Shown here one piece after another: positions 39,312 through 56,169 of a stretch of DNA of 64,000 bases. How positions within the stretch are numbered: the stretch's first letter is position 1; every line of letters begins with the position of its first letter. The stretch comes from Glandiceps talaboti (Eukaryota; Hemichordata; Enteropneusta; Spengelidae), in NCBI RefSeq assembly GCF_964340395.1, contig NC_135549.1, positions 16,082,342-16,146,341 of the forward strand, in the 5' to 3' direction. Made by a program: the position numbers and the translations under genes. The notes beneath the pieces were generated by a model. It saw nothing but the letters and a program-made list of their open reading frames with translations. It made no database searches and was not told the DNA's origin.

Positions 39312-42092
39312 ATCAATATTACAGTGTCAGCTCTATTTAGTTAATGATATAAACAGTAACAGCATGCACACTACTATAATTACAATAAACATCAGGTATA
39401 ATTTCTTGAAGTTCAAATAAAATCCATGGGTCAGCAGCCAACTGAACTGTTTCATTCATGCAGTTACTTTTTACATCATTAACGAATAAAAGAGTCCACA
39501 CTGTGTATGTGATGTTTGTGTGTTATCTTTTTTTGCTTCAATCTCAACAGGAAACCTTGTGATCAGGCTCACTGATCTTGATATCAACTCTTTTAACCGC
39601 TTGGTCAAATTTTAAACTTCTCCTTGAAAAGAACTTTATTAGCACAAGTATATACGTATAACCTACAACAATAAATATAAGTAACCATTTCAATAAAAAT
39701 CATTTTAGTTACCCTTTCAAACTTAAAATTCATTCTTGATCATATTTTTAGATCTCTTGTTCATGACAACCTTGGGGCATACTAATATATAATCTTGACC
39801 TTTTCTCATCAAATTTCGAATGAACTATTTTGCCACACATTATTAATATCGTTATTATTAATCAATTAATTATTGACCGTGGTGTAACTATATAGGTTTT
39901 AAAAACATTTATTCTAAATATAACTGTTATTATCATTATTATCATTAAAAATGTTATTATCATCATCACTAATATGAGCAAATTGTTTGTGATGGTTCAG
40001 ATCACGTGACGAAAATCATGAAAACCTGGGATTAATAAAACAGTATTGACATTCAGCCTTCATGGAGTTGAGGTTGAAGGGGTTATTGTCCTAATAAATG
40101 ATATTGCATTGGATCTTCAAGGTGTCAAGGTCAAACTAATACCGGATGTTTTGTGTGGATTCTTTCTGTTAAAAACTGTCATTTATGGACAAAATCGTAA
40201 GTTGTTAAATCCTTTTCTACCCAAATCATATTTCTTTTATTTGCAAACAAATTCTCCCCTTGTTGAGAGAGGGTTAACAATAACATAGCATTGTCAATGA
40301 ATTAAAATTACACATAAAAGGCAGAGACACAATGCATGCACGTGCACGATGCATGATGGGGGATTGGTTGTCGGGAGGGACTTTACTGTTTTACGGCTTT
40401 ATGAAACGTCACTCATACAATATATTTATGATACATTTTAACCACCTTAAGAAAATCTTAAGAAGTTGCTTACGGTTTTATATGACAGTTTTAAGGGAAG
40501 ACATCTAACATTTTCTCTTATACCGAAATCAGCACGTCCAATTCTGAATCGGTGTGTGACTTCAGCTGCGAGATGCACTGAGGGCATTTACATTGGAACA
40601 CCGGGAGTTTAAACACAACGCTGTCTTGCACATTGTCGTTCCCAAAAGTGAACATTTAGCACACCATGAACAGGCTTCATTCATATTTTGTTGAATTTAG
40701 TCAAAGTGCGAAGTAAAAATTATGGATTAGAAATATATTCGAAGAAGACGACTCAGTATTTGCTTCGTGTTATACAACATTTACTTTTGAACACTTCCCA
40801 TAACAGAGAGTTACATGTATACACCAAGGTGTATAATTTTTTAACTTCTGTTTATTCTAGGCTTTATCGATTCCACGCTAAAACGTACTATTCCAAGAAG
40901 TAAACTTGGAAATTGAAGTCATTTATTGCAGTATTTCTATTAAAATATTACTTAACAATAGAATTATTCGGAAATGATCTTGGGTGGGGGGGGGACCAAA
41001 AATAAGCAACGGTTTCTTAACTTTACATATATGTAAATTTGTCAGATATGTTGAAACTCATTGTTAATTATGCATGTATGATGCATTGCCCCAAAATCAC
41101 AAGTAATAAATGTGATTCAAAGAAGAAGAATTAAAGGGTAATTCTAGCGAAAAATCAGCAAAATTCTATGACAGAACTAGTGCTAAAGTGAAAACACGTT
41201 GGCAGTGTAGGTTTGTGTCAAAATGTCGATTTTGTGGGTTATTGAAATTGAGATAACGTATCTAATATTAAAGTACATGATGTATGATTTTCTCTTTAAA
41301 TCCAGTTATAACAAATGATACATATACATTTCCTGGGTTTATGATGATAAATAGAGGCCTTAAGTAATGAATGAATGATAACATATTTAAATACATATAT
41401 AATACATTGAATGAAATACAATACTCAGCAACTTAATGTATCTGATGCAAATAAAACACAGAATGCGTAGGAAATGCGGGTTGACTCTTCTCGTAATTTT
41501 TTTTTTAGATATGATAAAAATGGTTCCATTTTCGAATTGATGATATATGTTACATTCAATGTATTTGCCATAATATTTATATAGGGAAATCTTATTTCTT
41601 CATTTTTCTTGAGCACTATTAAAATTGTTAACGAATCTGACAGACAATTTGAAGACATCATAATGAGTAAAAAAAATAACACATGACGTATAGAGAGTAG
41701 GGGCTGCATGTTGCTGCAAACATTTCATACTCAGACCAATGGCAAAGTCACCAAAACAAAATTCACAATGTGACTAAATTTTAAACTTATTTCATTCACT
41801 AAGTACAATCAATAGCAGAAGACAAGTTTAAAATGTCATATTTTTTAGTGTGTTTTGTCAAATTATTCCCAAAACCAACTTTTGAGAAAGGCAAATGTTT
41901 CTGTTGTAATGTTAGGGAGTATAAAAATTAAAATAGTCACAACTATTCAATGTCTACACGTGGGTTTCTGTCACCACCATGGAAAGACAACTATTTTCTG
42001 AAAAGAAAAGTTCCTTTTGGTGTGGAATCAGTGTTCACTTAACCGATTTTGAACGCGTACTTATGCGTCCAGCGTCAGCTGCTTTTACGGTG
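39311..42092. other. Gene-free intergenic sequence
   Basis: About 2.8 kb with no convincing gene. A GTCAAGGTCA half-site motif near 40127 resembles the repeats at 14 and 62 kb, but too little flanking similarity is visible to call a copy. Frames at 40046-40288 and 41425-41709 match nothing known. Confidence 0.5.
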
Positions 42093-42575
42093 TGACTTGA
42101 CAGTATAGCCCTGCAGAGACTTGGCTATCTGACTCGACATACTGGCTTGACAGTATAGCCCAGAGACTTGGCTATCTGACTTGACATACTGGTTTGACAG
42201 TATAGCCCAGAGACTTGGCTATCTGACTTGACATACTGACTTGACAGTATAGCCCACAGACTTGGCTATCTGACTTTACATACTGGTTTGACAGTATAGT
42301 CCAGAGACTTGGCTATCTGACTCGACATACTGGCTTGACAGTATAGCCCAGAGGCTTGGCTATCTGACTTGACATACTGGCTTGACAGTATAGCCCAGAG
42401 ACTTGGCTATCTGACTTGACATACTGGCTTGACAGTATAGCCCAGAGACTTGGCTATCTGACTTGACATACTGGCTTGACAGTATAGCCCGGAGACTTGG
42501 CTATCTGACTAGACATAATGGCTTGACAGTATAGCCCAGAGACTTGGCTATCTGACTCGACACACTGGCTTGGTA
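42093..42575 (+). repeat. 47-bp minisatellite, ten units
   Basis: The landmark TTGGCTATCTGAC occurs ten times. The first and last GACTTGGC starts (42118, 42541) give exactly 47.0 bp per unit. The consensus is GACTTGGCTATCTGACTTGA, CATACTGGCTTGACA, GTATAGCCCAGA. GGCTAT near the start and ATAGCC near the end of each unit are complementary, so each unit can fold into a hairpin. Same orientation and unit as the 31.3-kb array. Confidence 0.97.
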
Positions 42576-44010
42576 ATAGATGGCATTTTCAAGTCAGAAA
42601 GTCAAATCTCTTGGGTATTACTTGGTGTGACCGTGATGTGACCTCGGTGTGATACTTAAAGTTTGACTACCTGTTTAATGGCATATTGAGTTCAGGGAAG
42701 AATTAAACTCTCTCTGATATTGGTTTTCAGTGTGTGTGTGTCCTGTTTACACACATCCCTGTTACACTCGCACCATAATTTATCAAGGCATATTTTTGTG
42801 ATTTGAACTATGTGGCAATTTACAACACAAACGGGGTTACATTGGTCTTCCACTTTTGGACACGTTGTTTTGTACTCGAAGATAAACACATTTCTACTTC
42901 TGACGAACTATATAACAGAGACACAGCAGGACCCTCTACATTAAACAGGTTATAGGCATTACTCTTCTTATACAGTGCTGTACAAGCAGGTTTCTTCTGA
43001 AACGATTAAACATAGACTTGGTGATTGGAATAGTTTCAACTATTTACTTTCCCACTGATAGACATCGCGATTACCTATCCGCTTCTACATCCCAACTTTG
43101 CATGGCACATCCACATTTGTTTATTTTGCATTTGAAGTTGTCCGAGTGTGAATAATATATGTCATGTCCCAGGGGTGAAACGCAAAAGTAATCACATTTG
43201 TGCTGTAAGAAAGAAACATCGACTTTACAAATTAAACCAATGGCACGTTAAAGATCTAGACTTTGTATAAGATTGACGCACTTTTTATATGTTTTCGTTT
43301 GTTTGTTTGTTTGTTCTCTTTTTTTAATTACACAGCAATTGCATGAAAGTTGAGCAGACATACCCATGTGCATCAAATTTGAACAAATCGATTGATTACT
43401 TCACTGGCAGCGTTTGTTTTCCCCCAGTAATATCATATTCTTTAATTTACAAAGATCAATACTTGTATCACAGAAGTCCATTAGCCAAAGTCATGAAGAA
43501 ACTAAACTTGAAATTTCGTTTCATCATTGTTTAATAGTATGTACATTGCAAAGGAAATTGACACTCAGTGAAAAATGGTCGCATAGTTAATGGTTCCCCC
43601 GGTGTCAGTTGATTTTATAACAATGTAATTTACTGCCAGGCCTAGAGTTCACTTCTTTCACAAACAGAAAGTGTAAATATCGTTAAAAGCTTGAACCTCC
43701 GGATGAATGATAGCTCAAATCAAATACTGTAATTAAATATCGAAGTTCATTTTGCCATAGGCAAATCCCAATGGCACAATCGTGTTCATATCGTATTGTT
43801 ACCTACCAATTTGCTGAGTGATGTCTTGCATTCATGTCAATAGCTAGTATGATCAATGCTTATTGATAAAAAACGAATATATTGTTACATGATTCAAAGA
43901 AGTATGGGAAATGGGTAAAAGCTATCAATTTGTACTTGTGTGCGGGATTGCCAAGAAAGCCAAGTTTTTTGTGAAGTACAGGACGGGGCAGGGACTACAA
44001 GCACTAGGAT

Positions 44011-44011
<1 letters not shown>
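42576..44011. other. Gene-free intergenic sequence
   Basis: A short (GTTT)n tract lies near 43296-43315. No gene recognised. Confidence 0.5.
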
Positions 44012-44048
<37 letters not shown>

Positions 44049-44255
44049 TACACACACACATACATACATACATACATACATACATACATACATACATACA
44101 TACATACACACATACATACATACATACATACATACATACATACATACATACATACACACACACAAATACATACATACATACATACATACATACATACATA
44201 CATACATACATACATACATACATACATACATACATACACGCACACGCACAGGTCA
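44012..44255. repeat. Compound microsatellite (CA)n (CATA)n with GCACAGGTCACGG flank
   Basis: CA repeats with one CGCA variant lead into long CATA tracts interrupted by CACA. The right edge CACGCACAGGTCACGG (to 44255) is identical to the right edge of the microsatellite at 60.6 kb, suggesting that both tracts lie inside the same kind of element. Confidence 0.9.
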
Positions 44256-44820
44256 CGGGTATAGGTAAAACTAAATTCAATGACTGGCTACTGTTACCAA
44301 CCATGTCAACATCTTGTGACAAGTGTATGAATTTGACGTGGTTTTAATAGAGACAGTGCTTTCAGTTTGAAATCACGAAGCTTATTCAGAGAGGTGTCAA
44401 AGATTTTTACTAGAATAAGAGCAAAGTTCATATACTATTATGGAAGCAGTTGCAAGGAAATACCACTTTAGCCTTTCAGCGTAAATCCGTGGGGGTTGTT
44501 TTACAGGATCACAATTATAGGAAGTAAACACCCATGTGTACTTTGATGGCAATAACCACTTTGAAGTTTGGGTAATGTGTTTCTAATACATAAGTCGTTC
44601 GTTGTCTGTATTATCTGATCCGTCACGGTCACAAGACATGCATGGCATGATCGTATTGACACTAGAACTGTCAGAGTTTCAGAAAATAATTAAGATAATG
44701 TCCAATTAGACTATAAATGACTTCACATTAATGAGTACTTTCCTAATTTGATTTGATGTAGAAATCAGATTATACTATTATCGTTTCATCGTAGAAACAA
44801 AATGACAATGTCAGATTTTT

Positions 44821-44860
44821 AGCTATCAAGCTTTACAGTAACTGTGAAACATTGATAGCT
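44821..44860. repeat. 40-bp near-palindrome
   Basis: Arms AGCTATCAA and TTGATAGCT are perfect. Pairing continues through TTT-ACAGT against ACTGTGAAA with two mismatches and one bulged base, reaching almost to the centre. Such a compact palindrome can extrude as a cruciform. Confidence 0.8.
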
Positions 44861-45443
44861 ATCAAATGATTTTGCTGCAGCTATATATGCCTGGAGTCTT
44901 ACAGCTTACTTCTTACTTGTTAGAGTTAATCATTCATTGAGTTGTGAAATCATCCATCAATTTATAACTGAATACTGTTTCATTTACACACAGTTGCTGT
45001 TATAATCACGAATGGAATGTAAAACTAATGCGATATGGTTTTCAGCAAATACTTCCTTGTTATGGTTTTAATCAGAGTGCGAAATTAATGAGGTAGGTCC
45101 GAGACGGACTGGTTCCCCGCTGGACCGACAGTTTTGCCAAGCTTGTCGGGCCTTGTGACCAATAAGAAATTGCAAGAAACAAAAACCATACTATTACTAC
45201 AGAAATATAATCTTCAATTTCACGAACACACATTTGGAATCGATTTATCAATCCTTCTAAAAGAAACAAATCTCGCAAACGTAAGTTACTGATTTAGATA
45301 TCATCTTGAGTCAATAGTTGTGTACAAAATGTATATGGAATTCGAATCTATCATTTTACTCGCGTAGCCAATTTCATATTGTAGAATAGTTAGTTTTTCC
45401 AACAAAACAATGTCATTCATATATTAAGTGAATGTTTATAGAC

Positions 45444-45480
45444 CCTGTAACAGAACTTGTTTCAAGTATCCTGTTACAGG
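45444..45480. repeat. Nested inverted repeat
   Basis: CCTGTAACAG (45444-45453) pairs with CTGTTACAGG (45471-45480). The spacer contains a second stem, ACTTG-TTT-CAAGT. Further CCTGTTAC-type strings follow at about 45498 and 45511, so this may be a decayed repeat. Confidence 0.75.
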
Positions 45481-46248
45481 ATCTACACAGACTACTGCCT
45501 GTTACGGAAATGTCCTGTAAATATGCCTGTGGATTTCGAGCTGTGTAAGACTGATATATCATAAGGTATTTCCTTGAACTTGAAAAAAGACGTCCACTCA
45601 TTCTAGGAATTTGTGTTTTTTTTCTAGTGACTGATCCTTCAAACGGAAGTTCACAAGGGTCCGACGACCTTGGATTACTGTTCTGTTTGTGCACATTAAT
45701 CATAGACACTGAACTGAAAAATACCACAGGACGGATGCATGGTTACATTGAAATGCCAGAGTGTACAGCTACCTAATATATTATTGTGGTACAGTTTGTA
45801 TTGCAATATGTAGGATATGTGGATGGGTGATTAATCATAGTGCATATTTTATAAAACGGACAAAATTCGGAATTTACTACCAACCCTCTGTCTCTCCTTA
45901 TGAAAGGTGATTATTAAAAGTCATCTTGTTGATCTTAACTTGATGTTCGGATCGATGTTCGTTGTAAACGCTGTCGTCGAAGAAAATAAATCGTAAAATC
46001 TTGATCCGACATGGCACAAGGAGATAAATCTTCTTTTCTCAGTTTTTAGTTATATAGTTTGGTGCGATATTTTCATTTGTACAGTGCAACATTTCATTAA
46101 AATAGCCATCAATTATTACATGTTGTTTTTATACCTGACACATTTTGGATCATTTTAACAGCAGGAGATAGATATGTATATGAACTGTTACAAGTATTTG
46201 TACAGATATGCTGCAGTTATGCGCAGGGAATACGAATGTAAAAATGTG

Positions 46249-46287
46249 TGGATGGATGGATGGATGGATGGATGGATGGATGGATGT
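46249..46287. repeat. (GGAT)n microsatellite
   Basis: About nine GGAT units following GTGT. A Ser-Ile-His-Pro frame on the minus strand is a by-product. Confidence 0.95.
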
Positions 46288-46532
46288 CGAAAATAATGAA
46301 ATGCCATTTTATCAATCAGATACATCCGACAGATTAATTCTTCATGTATAAGCAGTAAATTCAAACGTTGCCAACAGCTTGCAGCATGCATTGACACTGA
46401 GTTGAAACATGATGTCATTTAATAGTATGACGTCACGAGTTTATAGCGAAAATGAAAGAAATAATTCTGTCAAAGTGGTTAATAATGAAAGCTCCTGTAA
46501 TCAATATTTTGTCACTTCCGGTTGTTACTGCG

Positions 46533-46614
46533 GAGGGTTCCAAATACGCTACTCATGGAGGAGGGTCCCAAATACACTACTCATGGAAGAGGGTCCCAAA
46601 TACACTACTCGTGG
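46533..46614. repeat. Tandem repeat, 28-bp unit x 3
   Basis: GAGGGT starts at 46533, 46561 and 46589, each followed by (T/C)CCAAATACACTACTCAT or a close variant. The 28-bp period is not a multiple of three, which argues against a coding repeat. Confidence 0.9.
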
Positions 46615-47040
46615 TGTCTTTACTCAGGCCGTTGACATAGGGATACACTTTTATGGAAAACATATGCAGGGTTTTTCAATATATCGGATGTTCAACAGAA
46701 CTGTAATTTAGAAAATAACACATAATCTGATTAATCACACATAGTTATCTTGTATCCATTAATATTGCATTGCTCTAGCGCAAGTGGTTATCCTCAAAGA
46801 TCCCACAGGAAACCCTAAGTTTATAAATAAATAGAAAAATACCCTGTCACTTCCTTTTGATTGCCCATACCCGGAAATTGTAACAGATGCCCTTGTCAAA
46901 ATTGAATTTCCTTTTGAAAGACGACATTACGCAATCAAAAAAAAAGAGTCGGAACGTAATGCAATGACAATTCGGTACATCTTTCATAAGTACAACACTC
47001 ATTAGATTATTTGTTTGTTTATGCCCGTATAGAAAATGTA
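46615..47040. other. Gene-free intergenic sequence
   Basis: No gene recognised. Confidence 0.5.
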
Positions 47041-47091
47041 CGTTTGTTTGTTTGTTTGTTTGTTTGTTTGTTTGTTTGTTTGTTTGTTTGT
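47041..47091. repeat. (GTTT)n microsatellite
   Basis: About twelve GTTT units, then GTTGTTGCTG. It gives a Lys-Gln-Thr-Asn frame on the minus strand. Confidence 0.95.
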
Positions 47092-50780
<3,689 letters not shown>

Positions 50781-51615
50781 TAGCAATAGACTAACGTGTT
50801 AATTGTACACTTGGTATCTCATGTTCATAATCTAAGACACAGTTTACCAATAACCATTGACTAATTGTAAGTATCAGATCACATATATAATAGTTATTGT
50901 TATGATTAATATGTGAAAGATTCTAAAGTTTGGTAAACTAATCATGGAGTGGTTCAGTTACAATGGTTACAATTTAGTAGACGTTTTAGATACCATTGGT
51001 CAGGTTTTATTATGTGGTTGTTTTATTTTGATTTGGCTAAACTGGCGAGAGTTGTTGAAATATGGTTAAGTTCCATATTCTACGATGTAAAATTATCTGT
51101 ATATTTCAACCAGTCAAAGCTGATTGGATAAAGTATATGCAAGATAGTCTGTGTAATAAACGATCCTTGAAATCAGAGAGTATATATATTAGAGTTTTAC
51201 CCCCAGCTTATAATTCTGGCTATATGACTAATGCAACAAGTCTACTGGCAGTAGCATACATTTACTGGGTTCATTTAAGTCCATCCAATAATGAGATACA
51301 TTCCCGAAGATGTAATAACTAGCACACAATGACACGGAACAGTTCATGGGTTCATATAACAGGAGTGTTGTTAGCTTATATTGCTTTTTGCTCAAACTTT
51401 CTACAAGCTTTCTGCATTAGGCCTTTAGCTGTAGGCAAAGCTTCATTTACAACTGGAGACGTACGTATGTGACATTTATTTCTGTTATTTAGCATTCTTG
51501 TTGTCCTATAAGCCAGAAGGGGGGGGTGCCGGATGTGACTCTCTTTTTGTGAATTTCATTTCAGTACTGTAGAGTTTGACAAGTCCACATAGGACACCTT
51601 AATAAAACAAAAAAT
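50781..51615. other. Gene-free intergenic sequence
   Basis: Frames at 50949-51131 and 51062-51322 have no recognisable domain. A run of 8 G lies near 51520. Confidence 0.5.
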
Positions 51616-51706
51616 ACAACACAACACAACACAACACAACACAACACAACACAACACAACACAACACAACACAACATAACATAACATAACATAACATAAC
51701 ATAACA
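51616..51706. repeat. Pentanucleotide microsatellite (ACAAC)n (ATAAC)n
   Basis: About twelve ACAAC units followed by about six ATAAC units, a clean single-base switch part-way through the tract. Confidence 0.95.
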
Positions 51707-54700
51707 TTTTGCGATACTACAAGCGTGTATTACTGCTTTGCGATTACAGCTCTGAAAGCTATGAACACATTCCATTTCACTTACAAGCTTTAAGTGAGGC
51801 GTATCCATTGAAGTATGATCACAGCGTTTTGGAAATACTTGTAATAACGGATATATTAATCTAGTCTATCATTTGTGAAAAAAAACTTGTTTGCTAAATA
51901 ATTGCGTAAAATGTTCCAAAACGACCACCATGCGTTCTACTCCTAAACGTGCCCCTAGTCTCTATTTTACTGATGTTTTTGGGTCGAACAATTAGACTTT
52001 GCGAAGAACTACAAAGGCAAACATACTGTACGAGTAGATTATTACTGAACACAATAATTATTCTCTGAAATAGTTCCAAGGTCTGAATGAACGTACTGCC
52101 TTCTGTAATGTAAATGCCATTTCAAGATACTTTCAGGCAACTTTATTGAAGTTATATAAAGAGATTTTGAAGTAACTGTAATATGGCAACCTTTCTTTTG
52201 CGAGATTTGCGAAATTAAGAACGTCATCGATTCTACTGTAAAAAGGGCCTTGGATATTGATGATGGTACATGTACTATAGCCTACTATGAAAGAAACAAT
52301 TCGTTTTGCAGGCAGATTTTGCCATTCCATTGCTGCGCTTATATGTTACAACAGCTCGAGAACCCATAAGACCTACTATTAGAGATCTGAGGTTACAGTC
52401 AGTATCAAACTGGAATGCTAAACATGCTACAAGTACGGATCTAGGGTACAGTACTAAAGGCACCATCAGTAGTTTTATCAAGTTATTGTATTAGATCCAA
52501 CATGTCTACAGCAAAGTTGTTTATACAGATGAAGTCTTAGCACGCATTTGTAGAAAAACCTGCACTTTATTAGACAACCAGTTACCAAGCAATTCTGAGA
52601 AGGGTTTCAATTGAAATAAGCTTTAATGGGAAGAAGGGTAAATACACCTTGGATATATGTCAATTCATTCCGTGGCTGTAAAAGCAGCACACAACTATAC
52701 TTATTAAAACACAGCTGTAGTATCACAAAATCCATTCACTTTCCTTTTACTTTGATTATACTAGATTAAAAAAAACAGTGCTGGCACCGTACCGTGTTGT
52801 AATGGAGGTTTTAGCACCATGCCCACAGCAGTATTGGAGTTATCAGTCGGCTACAGTTGTCCAAGGTTACTGGCTCATCTGTTAAATTAACACTATATAA
52901 CCAATACATGTACTCTCGATGTGATTATTTCATTTATTATTTTGAAATGTGAAATAATAGGTTTTAATGGCTAAAACATTATAAGTGATATTGCCCGCCA
53001 TCGGGGGGGGGGGGCTATAAATATTCAGAGGTGAAAGCCGAAATTGCTCAATGTAGCTAAAATTAGTGGCATACCTTGTATAAATAGAAGCACGCTGGGT
53101 AGATCTTATTTCTAAATTGCCAATCGAATCAGCCATTCGTTCCGCTCGTTAGTTTCCGAATACTGTAAGCTTACCGATAGAGGTTTAAGTTACTTATTTT
53201 GTAAAAGTTGATGATGGCATCTGAAAAGGTCATCCATACACGATGCGTCCTTGCCCAAATCAATGACTAGTTGTTCTGTTTTTGTTTGCTTATTACTATT
53301 TGGTTTACATATACAACTGCTAACTAAGACGATATCAAGAAATTCAACAACAGTGTAACCAAGTATGTCGTTTGTAACTGACTGTAAAACGATAGCAGAA
53401 CATTTGAGATGCTGTTTCCCTTTAGGAAAATATCTACAGTATACCTTTGTATCTGGGAAACAGCCATCTTACAGACCAGCTGTTAACTTGAATACACACA
53501 TGAGATGAGCCTGAAGGATGCATCCCTACTATTGCGTATAGTCGTTGATTTAATTTTCCCATTAAAGAAAAGATATTGGTCAGTACGACGTAGTAACTTT
53601 ATGTGTATAGTATCTTATCTCGTTTGCAAAGTGTTTGCAAGCACGCTGAAGCAATAAACGCAATCTCAGGGGATAATTTGTGAACCTAACCCTTTCTGAA
53701 ATTACTTGCTGGCAAAAGTTGACCTTGCCTTCAGGGACGACAGATTAAAATCCATACTATTTCAGGCTTCATTCTTCAAGCATTTTCTTAATTTCCATGT
53801 GTAATTACTTAAACCCTTAGTAATCATGAGTTCTTCTTTTTCTCTCAAGAAATGATAACGTTGGAGGCGAAAAATGCAATTATACCTGATTGCTGTGAAG
53901 ATGATATCTATAGGTGTTGTTAAAATATGTATTATCTATGAATTCGTGTTGTGTAGATGCAATTTCCTGGCTTGTTTTATATATGGAAACAAGCCCTCGA
54001 TTGGCAAATTCAATTTGTTCTTAAGTATAGCGTTTCTTCTAGAACTGTTATCTGGCCAGTATTCAACCGCCGACAATTTAAGAACCAAATCCTAGGGCAC
54101 ACATTAATAATGTGTGTAGGACAGCGAGAGAATTAGTCGTGTACATCAAATTATGAAATCATGAAATGTGATGTATTACTACGACACTATTTCATACGGC
54201 ACGAGGAAACACGCTAACAAGTATATATCACCTATAAATGCCAAACACGTGCTCAAGAACACGGACCACTAATACAATACACTCAATTACTGGTTAATCA
54301 TAAGAATTTACTAAAATTATTTCATATATGATGATTTTCCTTATAACAAAGAGAAGGTGTATGGTATAATATTTACGTAAATGCAGAATGCCTTTGTTTG
54401 AATCCCATGAGTAGGCCATAATTGCATTTCCATTTGTCGAAATAAGGCAGCTTCTTGATAAATGACATATGTCTGTTTACGTCAATTACCTATATCAAGT
54501 ATTCGCTAAATCGCGAAAAAATGGCGGTTTTTCCAGCTAATAACTTCTTCGCATTTCAACATCAACGAATGTTATATTCTAGACCTCCAACTCAACTATC
54601 CAGTTGAATGTTTAAATCTGAAAGTGATTCTTTACAGGCATAATCTGTATAACTTTCAACTAGGCACGATTTATCCTCTTAATAAGGTATATGTGGGTTC

Positions 54701-55659
54701 TTGTATGAAGCAACTACACACCTTTCAGTAATGCCTCTCGCAGGTTTTAAAAGTTTCCTGTCGGCGGACGTGGATAATACGAAAGTCTTTCAACGGGGAT
54801 CCGCTGGGAATATAACAAATCGAAAGTTCACCACCCACCCTCAATTTTCTGAAATAAATCCCTCCTTCAAGAAATACGAATGGCGGAAATATTATACTGC
54901 CAATGCAATGGACAACTATTTAGGCAAATGGAAAAGAACTATTTACTCATGTTTCCTCTTCCTTCTAAATATAGTACAGTATTTGTTCTGAAATAGGACA
55001 CAGCGGTTGATACAGGAAATTCAATTTCTAGGCAAGGCCAGCCTTAAGCTGTTGAGGATTTTTCTTCTTCGATGCAAGGGAAGACTGAATACTTTAAATT
55101 CGTTTGAAAACATTCTGGCATTTTAATTCATTCCTTCAATAGGAGAAAGTCTAAATAAAAACTAACCGAATTATTCATGAAAAAGATAGTGTTGTTTCTA
55201 CGGTTATCCTTGAAATTATATACATTATCATATTACGTTGTCAACTTTCTTATTTTAGCTACATAATGTATACATTTATCGATTTTTTTATCAATTCAAT
55301 TTAATAGCATACTGAAGTAACACTCGGGGTTGAAAACGGTCAGACAATGTATTACTTCACTAAGAAAGCGAGATCTTCTAAAAACCAGTCAGAGCTGTTC
55401 TCTGCTGACTCGTTGTGTCATATTGATGTCAACATTGACATCTCACATTATTGTGTTATCTTGATTCATTATAACGTGCCAATCTTTCGATTGAAGATCA
55501 AATGAAGCTGACAAAAAAAGTAATAGCATGTCCGTCTGAAGGAGAAACATGAATTGCTTTACTCTTTAAACCTTGTTTGGTTTAATTAGGAGAATGTCAG
55601 TCCTTATCAAGAATGTCTCACTGAGCAAATTATTCAGCAACCAATCCTCGTAACATTTC

Positions 55660-55663
<4 letters not shown>
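51707..55663. other. Gene-free intergenic sequence
   Basis: About 4 kb with no credible gene. A run of 12 G lies at 53003-53014 and an 18-bp palindrome (GATGTCAACATTGACATC) at 55425-55442. The frame at 54701-54991 was inspected and has no known domain. Confidence 0.5.

Positions 55664-55706
<43 letters not shown>
55664..55706. repeat. (CT)n microsatellite
   Basis: About 21 CT units, interrupted nowhere. Confidence 0.95.
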
Positions 55707-55708
<2 letters not shown>

Positions 55709-56169
55709 GTGTGTAGACACAAAAAAACACCATCTCACCTGGTGGCTTATTACGTGAATATCTCTCATTCATGGTAGAGTGATACGATGTCTACTCATCG
55801 CAATAATGAGAGGTATTTTCAGCCGTTAATAACGGAAGTCTCGTGGACGTCGCCTTTATAAAGTAATTATTTTTCTTGAAAGCCACAGGGTGATAATTCG
55901 GACCGTATTACTTTTCATCTAAGCACATTATTCTTACAGTTTATAAGCCTATTCATCGGCTGGATTCTTTACACATATTCTGGAATAAAAGATTTCTTAA
56001 TTATATTTTTCAGTGATTATAGTAATACGCCTGTAACCCGAGATTCAACGGTTTGTATGCAAACATTATGCTCGAGTCGAGAAGAGAGCTCGAAAAGCCA
56101 GTGCCAACTGAATGTGATACTTTCTAGATGTCTTGCGATCTTGTTTGTGTATGGCATATCAGAGAACAG
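55707..56169. other. Gene-free intergenic sequence
   Basis: No gene or repeat recognised. Confidence 0.5.

Larger units (their letters stand above)
44256..46248. other. Gene-free sequence containing two palindromes
   Basis: No gene called. Contains the palindromes at 44821-44860 and 45444-45480 (separate entries). The frame at 45413-45727 has no known domain. Confidence 0.5.

Noticed and set aside
42093-42575. CRISPR-like regular array
   Set aside because: The 47-bp units abut with no variable spacers and the genome is animal; it is a minisatellite.
45444-45480. Nested inverted repeat as a regulatory RNA
   Set aside because: Only short stems and decayed similar strings nearby; more likely a repeat remnant, so kept as a repeat only.
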